NCBI GenBank assembly: GCA_963726575.1
Contig: CAVSCR010000007.1
Span: forward strand, 62,001 to 126,000
Source of the DNA: CAVSCR01 sp963726575
Lineage (GTDB): Bacteria; Actinomycetota; Actinomycetes; JAHEKZ01
Reading direction: 5' to 3'
Length of the DNA: 64,000 bases
A program made the translations under genes and the position numbers. The notes under the pieces were generated by a model. The model saw only the letters and a program-made list of their open reading frames with translations, did not search any database and was not told where the DNA came from. Positions 11,740-19,747 of the stretch are shown one piece after another (within the stretch, counting starts at the first letter, position 1; each line of letters begins with the position of its first letter).

Positions 11740-12752
11740 CTAGAGCTTCTGGACCTGGTTGAACGACAGTTCGACCGGCGTCTCGCGACCGAAGATCGAC
11801 ACGAGCACCTTCAGCTTCTGGGCGTCGGGGTTGATCTCGTTGATCGTCGCCGGCAGTGTGGCGAAGGCGCCGTCGATGACCGTGACGGACTCGCCCACCT
11901 CGAAGTCGACGACCTTGATCTCGCTGGGCGCCGCGGTCTTGTGCTCCGGCTCGGTGAACAAGATGTTCACGACCTCGTCGATGGTCAACGGCGTGGGCTG
12001 ATGAGCGTGACCCACGAAACCGGTGACGCCCGGGGTGTGGCGCACAACCGACCACGACTCGTCGGTCAGGTCCATGCGCACCAGGACGTAGCCGGGGAAC
12101 TTGTTGCGGCGCACCTGCTTGCGCTGGCCGTTCTTGATCTCGGTGACGTCCTCTTGCGGGACCTGCACCTCGTGGACGAAGTCCTCCATGTTCAGCGACG
12201 AGCGCCGGTTCTCCAGGTTGTGCTTGACCCGGTTCTCGTAGCCGGCGTAGGAGTGCACCACGTACCAGTCGCCCTCGCGCGCCACGATGGTCTGACGGAA
12301 CTCCTCGCGGGGGTCGCCCTCGTCCTCGTCCTCGCCTCGTCCTCGTCCTCGTCGGAGGCTTCACCGGCGGCCTCGACCTCGACGGCGGCGATAGCCAGCT
12401 CCGCCTCGGCGTCGGCCACCTCGAGCTCATCCACAGCTGCCTCGAGCAGGTCGGCCGCGAGGCCCACCTCGACCTCGGCCTGCGTCACGAGGTCGGCTGC
12501 CAGCGCCTCCTCGGCCAGGGCCACGTCAGCGTCGGGCTGGGTCTCCGCATCGATCACCAGCGCCTCCGCCACCTCCAGACGCGCCTGCGCGTCGTCGACC
12601 AGGTCGGCGGCTTCCTCGCTGGCGATCTGCGCGTCAGCCTGCGCGTCTGCCTCGTCCTGCGCCGCCTGGAACACCAGATCGTCGGTCGCCGTGGCGACGT
12701 CGAGATCGGGTTGCTCCGGCGAACCCTGGGACGAACCTTGGTACTCGGACAC
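11740..12752 (-). CDS. nusG: Transcription factor NusG with long acidic N-terminus; frame broken once
   Basis: NusG binds RNA polymerase and links it to Rho or the ribosome. The NGN domain starts at GDWYVVHSYAGYENRVKHNL, and the KOW domain ends at SIFGRETPVELSFNQVQKL. Upstream is a ~150-residue Ala/Asp/Glu-rich extension starting at a GTG (12752). AGGAG lies 11 bases upstream of it, and another GTG at 12764 is possible. The two parts are in different frames. The break falls at 12330-12337 inside a GACGAG repeat, where one base is missing; restoring it joins DEDEDE to GDPREEFRQTIVAREGDWY. Restored length is about 337 residues. A homonucleotide or repeat-type assembly error is likely. Confidence 0.9.
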
Positions 12753-12810
12753 GGTGTCGGTCACTCCTGGTCGAACTTCTCTGTCGGTCGGCGGGGGTCG
12801 GGGGTGGTGG

Positions 12811-13065
12811 CTAGTTGCCAAAAACGAGCGTCACGCCCTTGGCGATCAGCAGGTCGGCTCCGAGCACGAACATCGCGAAGCCGAAGACGAAGACGATGAC
12901 CACGCTGGTGTAGGTGAGCAACTGCGAGCGGGTCGGCCACACGACCTTGCGCATCTCGCCCGCGACCTGGCGGAAGTACAGGGCGATCCGGGAGAACAGC
13001 CCAGGACGCGACGCCTTCGGCGAACGCCCCTTGGGGGTCGCGAGGGAGCCTCGGCTCTCGGACAC
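12811..13065 (-). CDS. secE: Preprotein translocase subunit SecE
   Basis: SecE is the small essential subunit of the SecYEG channel. The protein is 84 residues from the GTG at 13065. A basic cytoplasmic segment precedes the amphipathic helix IALYFRQVAGEMRKVVWPTR, which contains the family signature KVVWPTR. A single transmembrane helix (TSVVIVFVFGFAMFVLGADL) follows. It lies between tRNA-Trp and nusG, the standard actinobacterial order. Longer in-frame starts would run into the tRNA gene, so I rejected them. Confidence 0.93.
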   Translation of the reverse strand: MSESRGSLATPKGRSPKASRPGLFSRIALYFRQVAGEMRKVVWPTRSQLLTYTSVVIVFVFGFAMFVLGADLLIAKGVTLVFGN

Positions 13066-13144
13066 CGGCTTCCCCGATTCGGTCGCGGGACCGGGTTCGG
13101 CCCCTGGTGGTCGTCCTCCGACAGCGGGTGCCGCCGGGTCTCGC

Positions 13145-13216
13145 AGGGCAGGAGGGACTCGAACCCCCAACCACCGGTTTTGGAGACCGGGACTCTGCCA
13201 ATTGAGCTACTGCCCT
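13145..13216 (-). tRNA. trpT: tRNA-Trp (CCA)
   Basis: The minus strand folds into a cloverleaf. The 7-bp acceptor stem is AGGGCAG/CTGCCCT, the D arm is AGCTCAATTGGCAGAG, the anticodon loop is CTCCAAA with anticodon CCA, and the T arm is GGGGGTTCGAGTCCCTC. The 3' CCA is not encoded. It lies immediately upstream of secE. Confidence 0.97.
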
Positions 13217-13297
13217 AGGGATCTGCGTTGACGGCGACGACAGCCGACAGCCCGGACGCGGGCGCGTCGGGTCCGCCGACACACCGCCGACCTGGTG

Positions 13298-13328
13298 AGT
13301 GTAAGGGGTGGTCCCGCGGCCAGTCGAA
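13298..13328 (-). promoter_or_regulatory. Possible promoter for tRNA-Trp/secE/nusG
   Basis: A TTCGAC -35 (13323-13328) and a TACACT -10 (13298-13303) point toward tRNA-Trp, but the spacer is 19 bases, longer than ideal. The leader to the tRNA would be about 75 bases. Confidence 0.3.
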
Positions 13329-13393
13329 CCAGCGACGTCCCGCCCGGATATCCGTTGGCGCACCCCCGAAGGCCGGGTGGAAGGATGACACCC

Positions 13394-14602
13394 ATGTCGA
13401 GCCGACTGAGCACCCGCGTCGCCGGAATCGCCGAATCAGCCACATTGGCCGTCGATGCCAAGGCCAAGGCCTTGCAGGCCGCCGGGCGCCCGGTGATCGG
13501 ATTCGGGGCCGGCGAACCCGACTTCCCGACCCCCGACTACATCGTCGCTGCGGCGGTCGAGGCAGCCCGCCAGCCGTGGACCCACCGCTACTCCCCCGCC
13601 GCCGGGCTGCCCGCGCTTCGGGAGGCCATCGCCGCCAAGACGGCGCGCGACTCCGGCTACGAGGTCAGCGCCGACCAGGTCCTGGTGACCAATGGTGGCA
13701 AGCAGGCGATCTTCAACGCGCTGGCGAGCCTGATCGACCCGGGCGACGAGGTGATCATCCAGGCGCCGTACTGGGTCACCTACCCCGAGGCGGTCCGGGT
13801 GTTCGGAGGGGTTCCCGTGCCGGTGCTCACCGACGAGACGTCGGGCTACCTGGCCACCGTCGACCAGCTCGAGGCGGCCCGCACACCGCGGACCAAGCTG
13901 GTCATCTTCGTCTCGCCGTCGAACCCGACCGGTGCGGTCTACCCACCGGATCAGGTGGCGGCCATCGGGCGCTGGGCGGTGGAGCACGGGTTGTGGGTGC
14001 TCACCGACGAGATCTATGAGCACCTCGTCTACGGCGACGCGCGTTTCTCCTCCTTGCCCACCCTGGTCCCCGAGGCCGCCGACCGGTGCATCGTCGTGAA
14101 CGGGGTTGCCAAGACCTACGCCATGACCGGCTGGCGGGTCGGATGGCTGATCGGCCCCAAGGACGTGGTGAAGGGCGCGATCAACCTCCAGTCGCACGCG
14201 ACGTCGAACGTGAACAACGTCGCGCAGGCGGCCGCGCTCGCCGCGGTGTCCGGCCCCCTTGACGCCGTGGCCGCGATGCGCGAGGCGTTCGACCGACGCC
14301 GGCTGACCATGGTCAAGATGCTCAACGAGATCCCCGGCGTCGTGGCCCCGGAGCCGGAGGGTGCGTTCTACGCCTACCCCAGTGTCAAAGGCGTGCTCGG
14401 TCAGCAGATTCGCGGACGGCGACCGATGTCGTCCATCGAGCTCGCCGAGGTACTGCTCGACGAGGCGGAGGTGGCCGTGGTGCCGGGCGAGGCGTTCGGC
14501 ACACCCGGGTACCTGCGTCTGTCGTACGCCTTGGGCGACGACGCGTTGGTCGAGGGCGTGGGCCGGATGGCAGCGCTGCTGAGTGAGGCCACCGGCGCCT
14601 AG
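13394..14602 (+). CDS. Class I/II pyridoxal-phosphate aminotransferase (aspartate-type)
   Basis: This is a 402-residue fold-type I aminotransferase of the AspB-like (Ib) group, probably converting aspartate and 2-oxoglutarate to oxaloacetate and glutamate. The N-terminal GFGAGEPDFPTP is the substrate-arm motif, VSPSNPTGAVY and LTDEIYEHLVYG are cofactor-contacting, and the Schiff-base lysine lies in NGVAKTYAMTGWRVGW. A C-terminal arginine in the LRLSYALGDD region fits carboxylate binding. The ATG at 13394 has GGAAGG upstream. A second ATG nine bases earlier is possible. The gene overlaps pgi tail to tail by four bases. Confidence 0.9.
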   Translation: MSSRLSTRVAGIAESATLAVDAKAKALQAAGRPVIGFGAGEPDFPTPDYIVAAAVEAARQPWTHRYSPAAGLPALREAIAAKTARDSGYEVSADQVLVTNGGKQAIFNALASLIDPGDEVIIQAPYWVTYPEAVRVFGGVPVPVLTDETSGYLATVDQLEAARTPRTKLVIFVSPSNPTGAVYPPDQVAAIGRWAVEHGLWVLTDEIYEHLVYGDARFSSLPTLVPEAADRCIVVNGVAKTYAMTGWRVGWLIGPKDVVKGAINLQSHATSNVNNVAQAAALAAVSGPLDAVAAMREAFDRRRLTMVKMLNEIPGVVAPEPEGAFYAYPSVKGVLGQQIRGRRPMSSIELAEVLLDEAEVAVVPGEAFGTPGYLRLSYALGDDALVEGVGRMAALLSEATGA

Positions 14603-16233
14603 CTGCTCTGCCGGTGCTCCCGGTAGTAGGCGATGAGGGCGTTGGTCGAGCTGTCGTACTTCAGGACGCCGGACGAGTCGAGCTCCGGACTGATGCGCTG
14701 GGCGAGCTGCTTGCCGAGCTCGACTCCCCATTGGTCGAAGGAGTCGATCCCCCAGATCGCCCCTTGCGTGAAGACGCTGTGCTCGTACAACGCGACGAGA
14801 CGGCCCAGCGATCGTGGGTCGAGCACGTCTCCCAGGATCGTCGTCGACGGACGGTTGCCGTCGAACACTCGGTGCGGCACCAGCATCTCCGGCACTCCCT
14901 CGGCACGCACCTGCGCCTCGGTCTTGCCGAACGCCAACGCCTGGGTCTGAGCAAAGACGTTGGCCAGCAACAGATCGTGGTGCCCACTCAGCGGGTTCTG
15001 CGAGCGCGCGAAGGCGATGAAGTCGCAGGGGATCAACTGAGTGCCTTGGTGGATCAGCTGGAAGAACGAGTGCTGGCCGTTGGTCCCGGGTTCCCCCCAG
15101 TAGATGGGTCCGGTTGCCGCATCGACTGGTAGCCCCTGGCGGGTCACGTGCTTGCCGTTCGACTCCATCGCCAGTTGCTGCAGATAGGCCGGGAATCGGT
15201 GCAGGTACTGCTCGTAGGGGAGAACCGCGACAGTCCGGGCGTCGAAGAAGTCGGCGTACCAGACGGCGAGGAGTCCCATCAGTACCGGCAGGTTCTCGGC
15301 GAACGCAGCCGTGCGGAAGTGCTCGTCCATCTCGTGGAACCCGGCGAGCAGATCGCCGAACGCGTGCGGACCGATGGCGATCATGGTCGACAGACCGACG
15401 GCGGAGTCCATGGAGTACCGACCGCCCACCCAGTCCCAGAACCCGAACATGTTGGCCGGGTCGATGCCGAAGGAGCTCACCGCCTGCGCATTCGTCGACA
15501 CTGCGACGAAGTGCTGACCAACGGCGGCCACATCGCCGAGCGCTTCGAGCAGCCAACCGCGCGCCGTGTGCGCGTTGGTCATCGTCTCGAGGGTGGTGAA
15601 CGTCTTGGACACAACGATGAACAACGTCTCGGCAGGATCCAGATCGCGCGTGGATTCGACGAAGTCGGTGGCGTCGACATTCGACACGAAGCGCACGGTG
15701 AGCTCGCGGTCTGCGAAGTGTCGCAGTGCTTCGTAGGCCATGTCCGGCCCGAGATCTGAGCCTCCGATACCGATGTTGACGATGTTGCGGATCCGCTGGC
15801 CGGTGAAGCCGCGCCACTCCCCTGAGCGCAGTCGACCGCTGAAGGACGCCATGGCATCGAGCACCTCATGTACCGATGGCACGACGTCCTGACCGTCGAC
15901 CGTGATGACTTGCTCACGGGGAGCCCGCAAGGCCACGTGCAGCGCCGGACGATTCTCAGTGGTGTTGATGCGCTCCCCGGCGAACATGGCATCGATCTGC
16001 CCCCGAAGGCCCGACTCGGAGGCCAACTGCAGGAGGAGGTCAAGGATCCGGTCGGTCAGCAGGTTCTTGGAGAAGTCGACGTAGAAGCCGCACGCCTGGC
16101 GGGCCCAGCGCTGACCGCGCTGCGGGTCGAGAGCGAACAACTCGGCCAAGGTCGGCACCGACGACGCCGCTGATGCCAACGCCACCCAGGCAGGTCGCTG
16201 CCTGATCGGCAGAACAGCCACGCCCACCTCCAC
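14599..16233 (-). CDS. pgi: Glucose-6-phosphate isomerase
   Basis: The enzyme interconverts glucose 6-phosphate and fructose 6-phosphate in the cytosol. The 544-residue length is normal. Family signatures are NIGIGGSDLGPDMAYEALR for the sugar-phosphate site, VSKTFTTLETMTNA, GRYSMDSAVG, and the C-terminal GIDSFDQWGVELGKQLA. Several GTG codons occur at the N-terminus (16233, 16227 and 16221), so the exact start is uncertain. Its partner in sugar phosphate metabolism, rpiA, is divergent 140 bases away, and zwf lies 10 kb further on. Confidence 0.95.
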   Translation of the reverse strand: MEVGVAVLPIRQRPAWVALASAASSVPTLAELFALDPQRGQRWARQACGFYVDFSKNLLTDRILDLLLQLASESGLRGQIDAMFAGERINTTENRPALHVALRAPREQVITVDGQDVVPSVHEVLDAMASFSGRLRSGEWRGFTGQRIRNIVNIGIGGSDLGPDMAYEALRHFADRELTVRFVSNVDATDFVESTRDLDPAETLFIVVSKTFTTLETMTNAHTARGWLLEALGDVAAVGQHFVAVSTNAQAVSSFGIDPANMFGFWDWVGGRYSMDSAVGLSTMIAIGPHAFGDLLAGFHEMDEHFRTAAFAENLPVLMGLLAVWYADFFDARTVAVLPYEQYLHRFPAYLQQLAMESNGKHVTRQGLPVDAATGPIYWGEPGTNGQHSFFQLIHQGTQLIPCDFIAFARSQNPLSGHHDLLLANVFAQTQALAFGKTEAQVRAEGVPEMLVPHRVFDGNRPSTTILGDVLDPRSLGRLVALYEHSVFTQGAIWGIDSFDQWGVELGKQLAQRISPELDSSGVLKYDSSTNALIAYYREHRQSS

Positions 16234-16373
16234 ACCCTTCGCATCGCCTGCGCCGTCGCCGGTCGCACCACGGTGTGTCTACCACGCGCCACCCGCGCGG
16301 ATCCGCGATCACACCTGTGCGGTCTGCCACGATGCAACCGACGCCGGAAGGCGTCGCCCCACGAGGAGGTCGA

Positions 16374-17045
16374 GTGGACCGGGACATCGAGGCCGAGAAG
16401 CGGCTGGCGGCGCAGACGGCCGTCTCGTGGGCAGAGCCCGGCATGAGTATCGGGCTCGGAACGGGCTCGACCGTGGAGTACCTCCTGCCACCGCTGGCCG
16501 AGCGCGCCCGCGGGCTACGGTGCGTGTCGACGTCACCGAGAACCGAGGAGCTCGCCCGCTCGCTGGGCATCTCCGTGTCCAGCTTCGTCGGGGCGAGCGC
16601 GGTCGCGCATCTCGACCTGGCGATCGACGGCGCCGACCAGGTGGACCCCGAGGGGTGGCTGGTGAAGGGCGGCGGCGGCGCCCACACCAGGGAGAAGCGG
16701 GTGGCGGCCGCGGCCGATGCCTTCGTGGTGATCGTCTCGTCGAACAAGATGGTGAACCGGTTGACTGCTCCGATCCCCCTGGAGCTCCTCGAGTACGGCC
16801 TGGCCGCGACGCTGCGCGATCTGCGGGAGCTCGGCGACGTGCAGCTGCGCGACGTGCCGCGCAGCCCCGACGGCGGGGTGATCGCCGACTATCTCGGGCC
16901 GATCGACAATCCGACCGCACTCTCGGCCCAGCTTGCCGCTCTGCCGGGTGTCATCGAGCACGGACTGTTCCCACCGAGCATGGTGACAACCGTGCTCGTC
17001 GGCCGCGGCGACATCGTCGAGCAGCGCGATGTCGTTCATCGGTGA
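16374..17045 (+). CDS. rpiA: Ribose-5-phosphate isomerase A
   Basis: This 223-residue enzyme interconverts ribose 5-phosphate and ribulose 5-phosphate. Diagnostic motifs are GLGTGSTVEYLL (phosphate loop), DLAIDGADQVDPEG (catalytic aspartates) and VKGGGGAHTREK (catalytic lysine region). The GTG at 16374 follows GAGGAGG, which settles the start; upstream ATGs give a non-conserved extension. Most actinobacteria rely on RpiB, so RpiA here is an alternative or additional isomerase; I cannot see whether rpiB exists elsewhere. Confidence 0.93.
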   Translation: MDRDIEAEKRLAAQTAVSWAEPGMSIGLGTGSTVEYLLPPLAERARGLRCVSTSPRTEELARSLGISVSSFVGASAVAHLDLAIDGADQVDPEGWLVKGGGGAHTREKRVAAAADAFVVIVSSNKMVNRLTAPIPLELLEYGLAATLRDLRELGDVQLRDVPRSPDGGVIADYLGPIDNPTALSAQLAALPGVIEHGLFPPSMVTTVLVGRGDIVEQRDVVHR

Positions 17046-17057
17046 GTCCGTGACCGA

Positions 17058-17591
17058 CTAGATGAACAGCAGCTGGGCGCCCGCGGTCTTCTCGATGAAG
17101 TCGCCGGCGTTGATGATGGCTTCCACGCCGTCGTAGAGGTCCGACTCGTCGAGGTGCATCATGTCCGCCGACATCCGGCAGGCCCACAAGTGACCGCCCG
17201 AAGCCACGATCTGCTCGAGGAAATCGGGGACCTCGGGAACACCGAGATCGGCGATCTGCTTCTTCATCATCTTGGTCGCCATCGGCTGCATCCCCGGGAA
17301 CGGCGCCAGCGCCTGCGGAACCCGCACGTCGCCCACGGGCATGTGCATCGCGGTGTTGCCCACGGGAGAGAACTTCAGGTCGTTCATCCGCGACTTGGTG
17401 ATCATGTCGAAGCCCCAGAAGGTGAAGAACAAGTGCGTCTCGACACCCTCGCCGAGGGCCGCGTTGGCCAGGATCAGGCCCGGGTAGGCCATGTCCAGGT
17501 TGCCCTTGGAGCAGATGATCGCCAGCTTGCGTCCGCTGTCCACCTCGTCGTCGAAGTTCGGAACGATCGCAGGTGCGGTGGTCATGGTCAT
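17058..17591 (-). CDS. DsrE2-like sulfur-carrier family protein
   Basis: This 177-residue protein is of the DsrE/DsrF/DrsH-like (DsrE2) superfamily, whose members bind or pass persulfide sulfur. A Rossmann-like start (LAIICSKGNLDMAYPGLILA, Cys27) is followed by the WACRMSADMMHL segment. Its Cys (about residue 138) is in the place of the family's CxMSxD active-site cysteine. No transmembrane helix is obvious, although LFFTFWGFDMI is hydrophobic as in relatives. The start is taken after GAGAGGAAG; an in-frame ATG 27 bases upstream is possible. It is the last gene of the five-gene sulfur operon, 23 bases after the TusE-like gene. Confidence 0.85.
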   Translation of the reverse strand: MTMTTAPAIVPNFDDEVDSGRKLAIICSKGNLDMAYPGLILANAALGEGVETHLFFTFWGFDMITKSRMNDLKFSPVGNTAMHMPVGDVRVPQALAPFPGMQPMATKMMKKQIADLGVPEVPDFLEQIVASGGHLWACRMSADMMHLDESDLYDGVEAIINAGDFIEKTAGAQLLFI

Positions 17592-17614
17592 GGTGTTCGC
17601 TTCCTCTCGCGGGC

Positions 17615-17929
17615 TCACACGCAGCCGTGTGGCTTGGGTAGGCCGGCGATGTAGGCCATCTTCTTGGCCGGCTTCTTGGGGAACATCTCGAACAGCTGCT
17701 TGGTGGGAACCCCGCCGACGGTGGAAACCCGGCGGATGGTCGCCGTCTCACCCTGGGTGGAGTAGTCGGCTCGCAGGAAGTGAATGACCTTCCAGTGATC
17801 GTCGGTGAGGTCGATCCCGATGTTCCCGGCAAGAACCTTGCCGAGGTCGTCGTCCCACTCGCCGTACTCGGTGAGGAACCCCTCGTCGTCGACGTGGACG
17901 TCGCGTCCGTTGATGGTGGTCACAGGCAT
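17615..17929 (-). CDS. TusE/DsrC-family sulfur carrier
   Basis: This 104-residue protein belongs to the DsrC/TusE/DsvC family. It has the N-terminal DEGFLTEYGEWDDDLGKVLA and ends in the hallmark flexible arm AGLPKPHGCV, with the penultimate cysteine (CysA). The second arm cysteine of dissimilatory DsrC (CysB, ten residues earlier) is replaced (KKMAYIAGLP), so it resembles TusE, which relays persulfide sulfur without forming the DsrC intramolecular trisulfide. It lies between the DsrE2-like gene and DUF1641, 16 bases after the latter. No dsrAB is in the window, so a carrier role in sulfide or persulfide handling is inferred. Confidence 0.9.
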   Translation of the reverse strand: MPVTTINGRDVHVDDEGFLTEYGEWDDDLGKVLAGNIGIDLTDDHWKVIHFLRADYSTQGETATIRRVSTVGGVPTKQLFEMFPKKPAKKMAYIAGLPKPHGCV

Positions 17930-17945
17930 GGCTGGTCCCTTCGGG

Positions 17946-18485
17946 TCAGGCGTTCGTGCTCGGCGCCGGTTGGGTGGTCTTCTCAGCCCCGACGGTCTGC
18001 AGCATGGCCATCACACGGGCCAGGCCGCGCCGCACCTCGGGGTCACGCATCTGCCTCAGGAGGGCGAACGTCGACGGCGCATCGCTGAACCCCTCGTCTG
18101 CCCCCTGTGCGGTCTCGGCGGTGCGACGCACGAGGTTCATGACCTCGGGCTGCGTCATCTCGCGCACGGTCTGCAGGATGGTCACGACGTTGTCACCGAG
18201 CGCCTTCACGTCCTCTGGGGAGAACGAGGTGACGATGTTGTCGAGGATGCCGGCCGACTCCTGGGCGAAGGCGAAGTAGCCGAGCTCGTCGTACTCGGCG
18301 AATCGGCGCATCACGACGTCCATGACCGGCCGAGCCAGCGCGTTGACTTCCGTCATCAGCTCGGTCAGCTGCTCGCGTTGCGCCTGCTGCCGATGCAGCG
18401 CGTGGGTGAGCTCGGCGACCTGGACGGCGATCTGCTCCAGTCGCTGGTCGGTGGTGGGGATGGTCCGCTCCAGTGTCTGCGTCAT
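17946..18485 (-). CDS. DUF1641 protein
   Basis: This is a 179-residue, mostly helical protein. The region LGYFAFAQESAGILDNIVTS and the following helices match the DUF1641 family, known mainly from its place beside SQR-like oxidoreductases and formate dehydrogenase-like genes. The N-terminal ~50 residues are Gln/Glu-rich and predicted coiled coil. Its ATG overlaps the stop of the upstream flavoprotein gene (ATGA), implying translational coupling and possibly a physical complex. The function is unknown. Confidence 0.82.
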   Translation of the reverse strand: MTQTLERTIPTTDQRLEQIAVQVAELTHALHRQQAQREQLTELMTEVNALARPVMDVVMRRFAEYDELGYFAFAQESAGILDNIVTSFSPEDVKALGDNVVTILQTVREMTQPEVMNLVRRTAETAQGADEGFSDAPSTFALLRQMRDPEVRRGLARVMAMLQTVGAEKTTQPAPSTNA

Positions 18486-19747
18486 GACGCCACCGCCTCT
18501 GTCTCGTCGCGGTCCTCGGGGAGGTGTTTGCCGGCCATGGACATCAGCGCGGGCAGCGGCAGCTCGCGGCCCGGGAGCAACGCGTTCCAGTAGATCCAGC
18601 GGAACATGAGCTTCCCCCAGTGGTTGATCTCGGTCTCCTTCAGCAGGCTGAACGGACCGACGCCAGGGAGCGGGTACTTGCCGGGCAGAGGTTCGGTGTC
18701 GTAGTTGAAGTCGATGAGCATGGCCTTCCCGTCGCCGGACTCGACGAAGCAGTTGGCGTGGCCGTCGAAGCGCTCCAGCATCGGCAGGCCCTCGATGGCC
18801 CGCAGGAAGTTCTCGGTGAAGATCTCGACCGAGAAGTGCGCGACCGATCCGGCCTTGGACGCCGGGATGTTCGATGCGTCTCCGACCGCCCAGATGTTCT
18901 CGTGAGCGATCGACTGGAGCGTGCCCTTGTCGACCGGGACGTAGTTGAGCTCGTCTCCGAGTCCCGAACGGGCGACGAAGTCCGCGCCCATGTTGAGCGG
19001 GATCGTCACGAGGAGATCGAAGGGCACCTCTCGCTCGTCGTAGCTGACCAGGGTCTTCGTCTCCTCGTCGACCCGCTCGACCATGAAGTCGGACTCCAGC
19101 GCGATCTTCCGGTCGTCGAGCATGCTGCCGAGGTACCGGGAGGCCACCGGCTTGGTGAACGCGCCGGGCAACGGCGTCACGTAGGTCATCTCGACCTGGT
19201 CGCGGATGCCGTGCTCGCGGAAGTGGGCGTCGGCCAGGAACGTGAACTCCAACGGGGCTACCGGGCACTTGATGGGCATGTCGACGATGTGCACGACGAG
19301 GCGTCCGCCGGTCCAGGACCGCAACTGCTCGGCAAGAGCCTGCGCACCCGCGTAGGTGTAGAACTCATGGATGCTGTCGCCGAACAGCGCACCATCCATA
19401 CCGGGAGTCTGGTCGGGGCGCGGTGTGGTGCCCGAGGCCACGACCAGCTGGTCGTACGCGAACTCGCGGCCATCCACCAGCACCACCTTGTTCTCGTCCG
19501 GCGCCACCCGGTCGATCTCGCCGAGCTCGAGGGTGACGCCGTCGGGGATGAAGCGGTGCCGTGGCTTGGCCACCTCGTCGGGTCGGTAGATCCCGAAGGG
19601 GATGAACAGGTAGCCGGGCTGGTAGCGGTGGACGTCGTCCTGATCGACCACCGTGATCTGCCAGTCGTCGGCGTCGAGGCGGGGTCGCAACTTGTTGGCC
19701 ACCATGGTGCCGGCGGTTCCTCCGCCGAGAATGAGCAGGCGCTTCAT
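18482..19747 (-). CDS. Sulfide:quinone oxidoreductase-like FAD/NAD(P)-binding protein
   Basis: This 421-residue flavoprotein of the SQR family probably oxidises sulfide (or persulfide) and reduces menaquinone at the membrane. The N-terminal dinucleotide fold is LLILGGGTAGTMVANKL, the second FAD motif is NIWAVGDASNIPASKAGSVA, and VVASGTTPRPDQTPG lies between them. Two cysteines, Cys161 (IKCPVAPLE) and Cys333 (HANCFVESG), fall where SQRs keep their redox pair. The C-terminus (FRWIYWNALLPG) is amphipathic, fitting monotopic membrane attachment. It overlaps both neighbours by four bases. A related NADH-type flavoprotein function cannot be excluded. Confidence 0.85.
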   Translation of the reverse strand: MKRLLILGGGTAGTMVANKLRPRLDADDWQITVVDQDDVHRYQPGYLFIPFGIYRPDEVAKPRHRFIPDGVTLELGEIDRVAPDENKVVLVDGREFAYDQLVVASGTTPRPDQTPGMDGALFGDSIHEFYTYAGAQALAEQLRSWTGGRLVVHIVDMPIKCPVAPLEFTFLADAHFREHGIRDQVEMTYVTPLPGAFTKPVASRYLGSMLDDRKIALESDFMVERVDEETKTLVSYDEREVPFDLLVTIPLNMGADFVARSGLGDELNYVPVDKGTLQSIAHENIWAVGDASNIPASKAGSVAHFSVEIFTENFLRAIEGLPMLERFDGHANCFVESGDGKAMLIDFNYDTEPLPGKYPLPGVGPFSLLKETEINHWGKLMFRWIYWNALLPGRELPLPALMSMAGKHLPEDRDETEAVAS

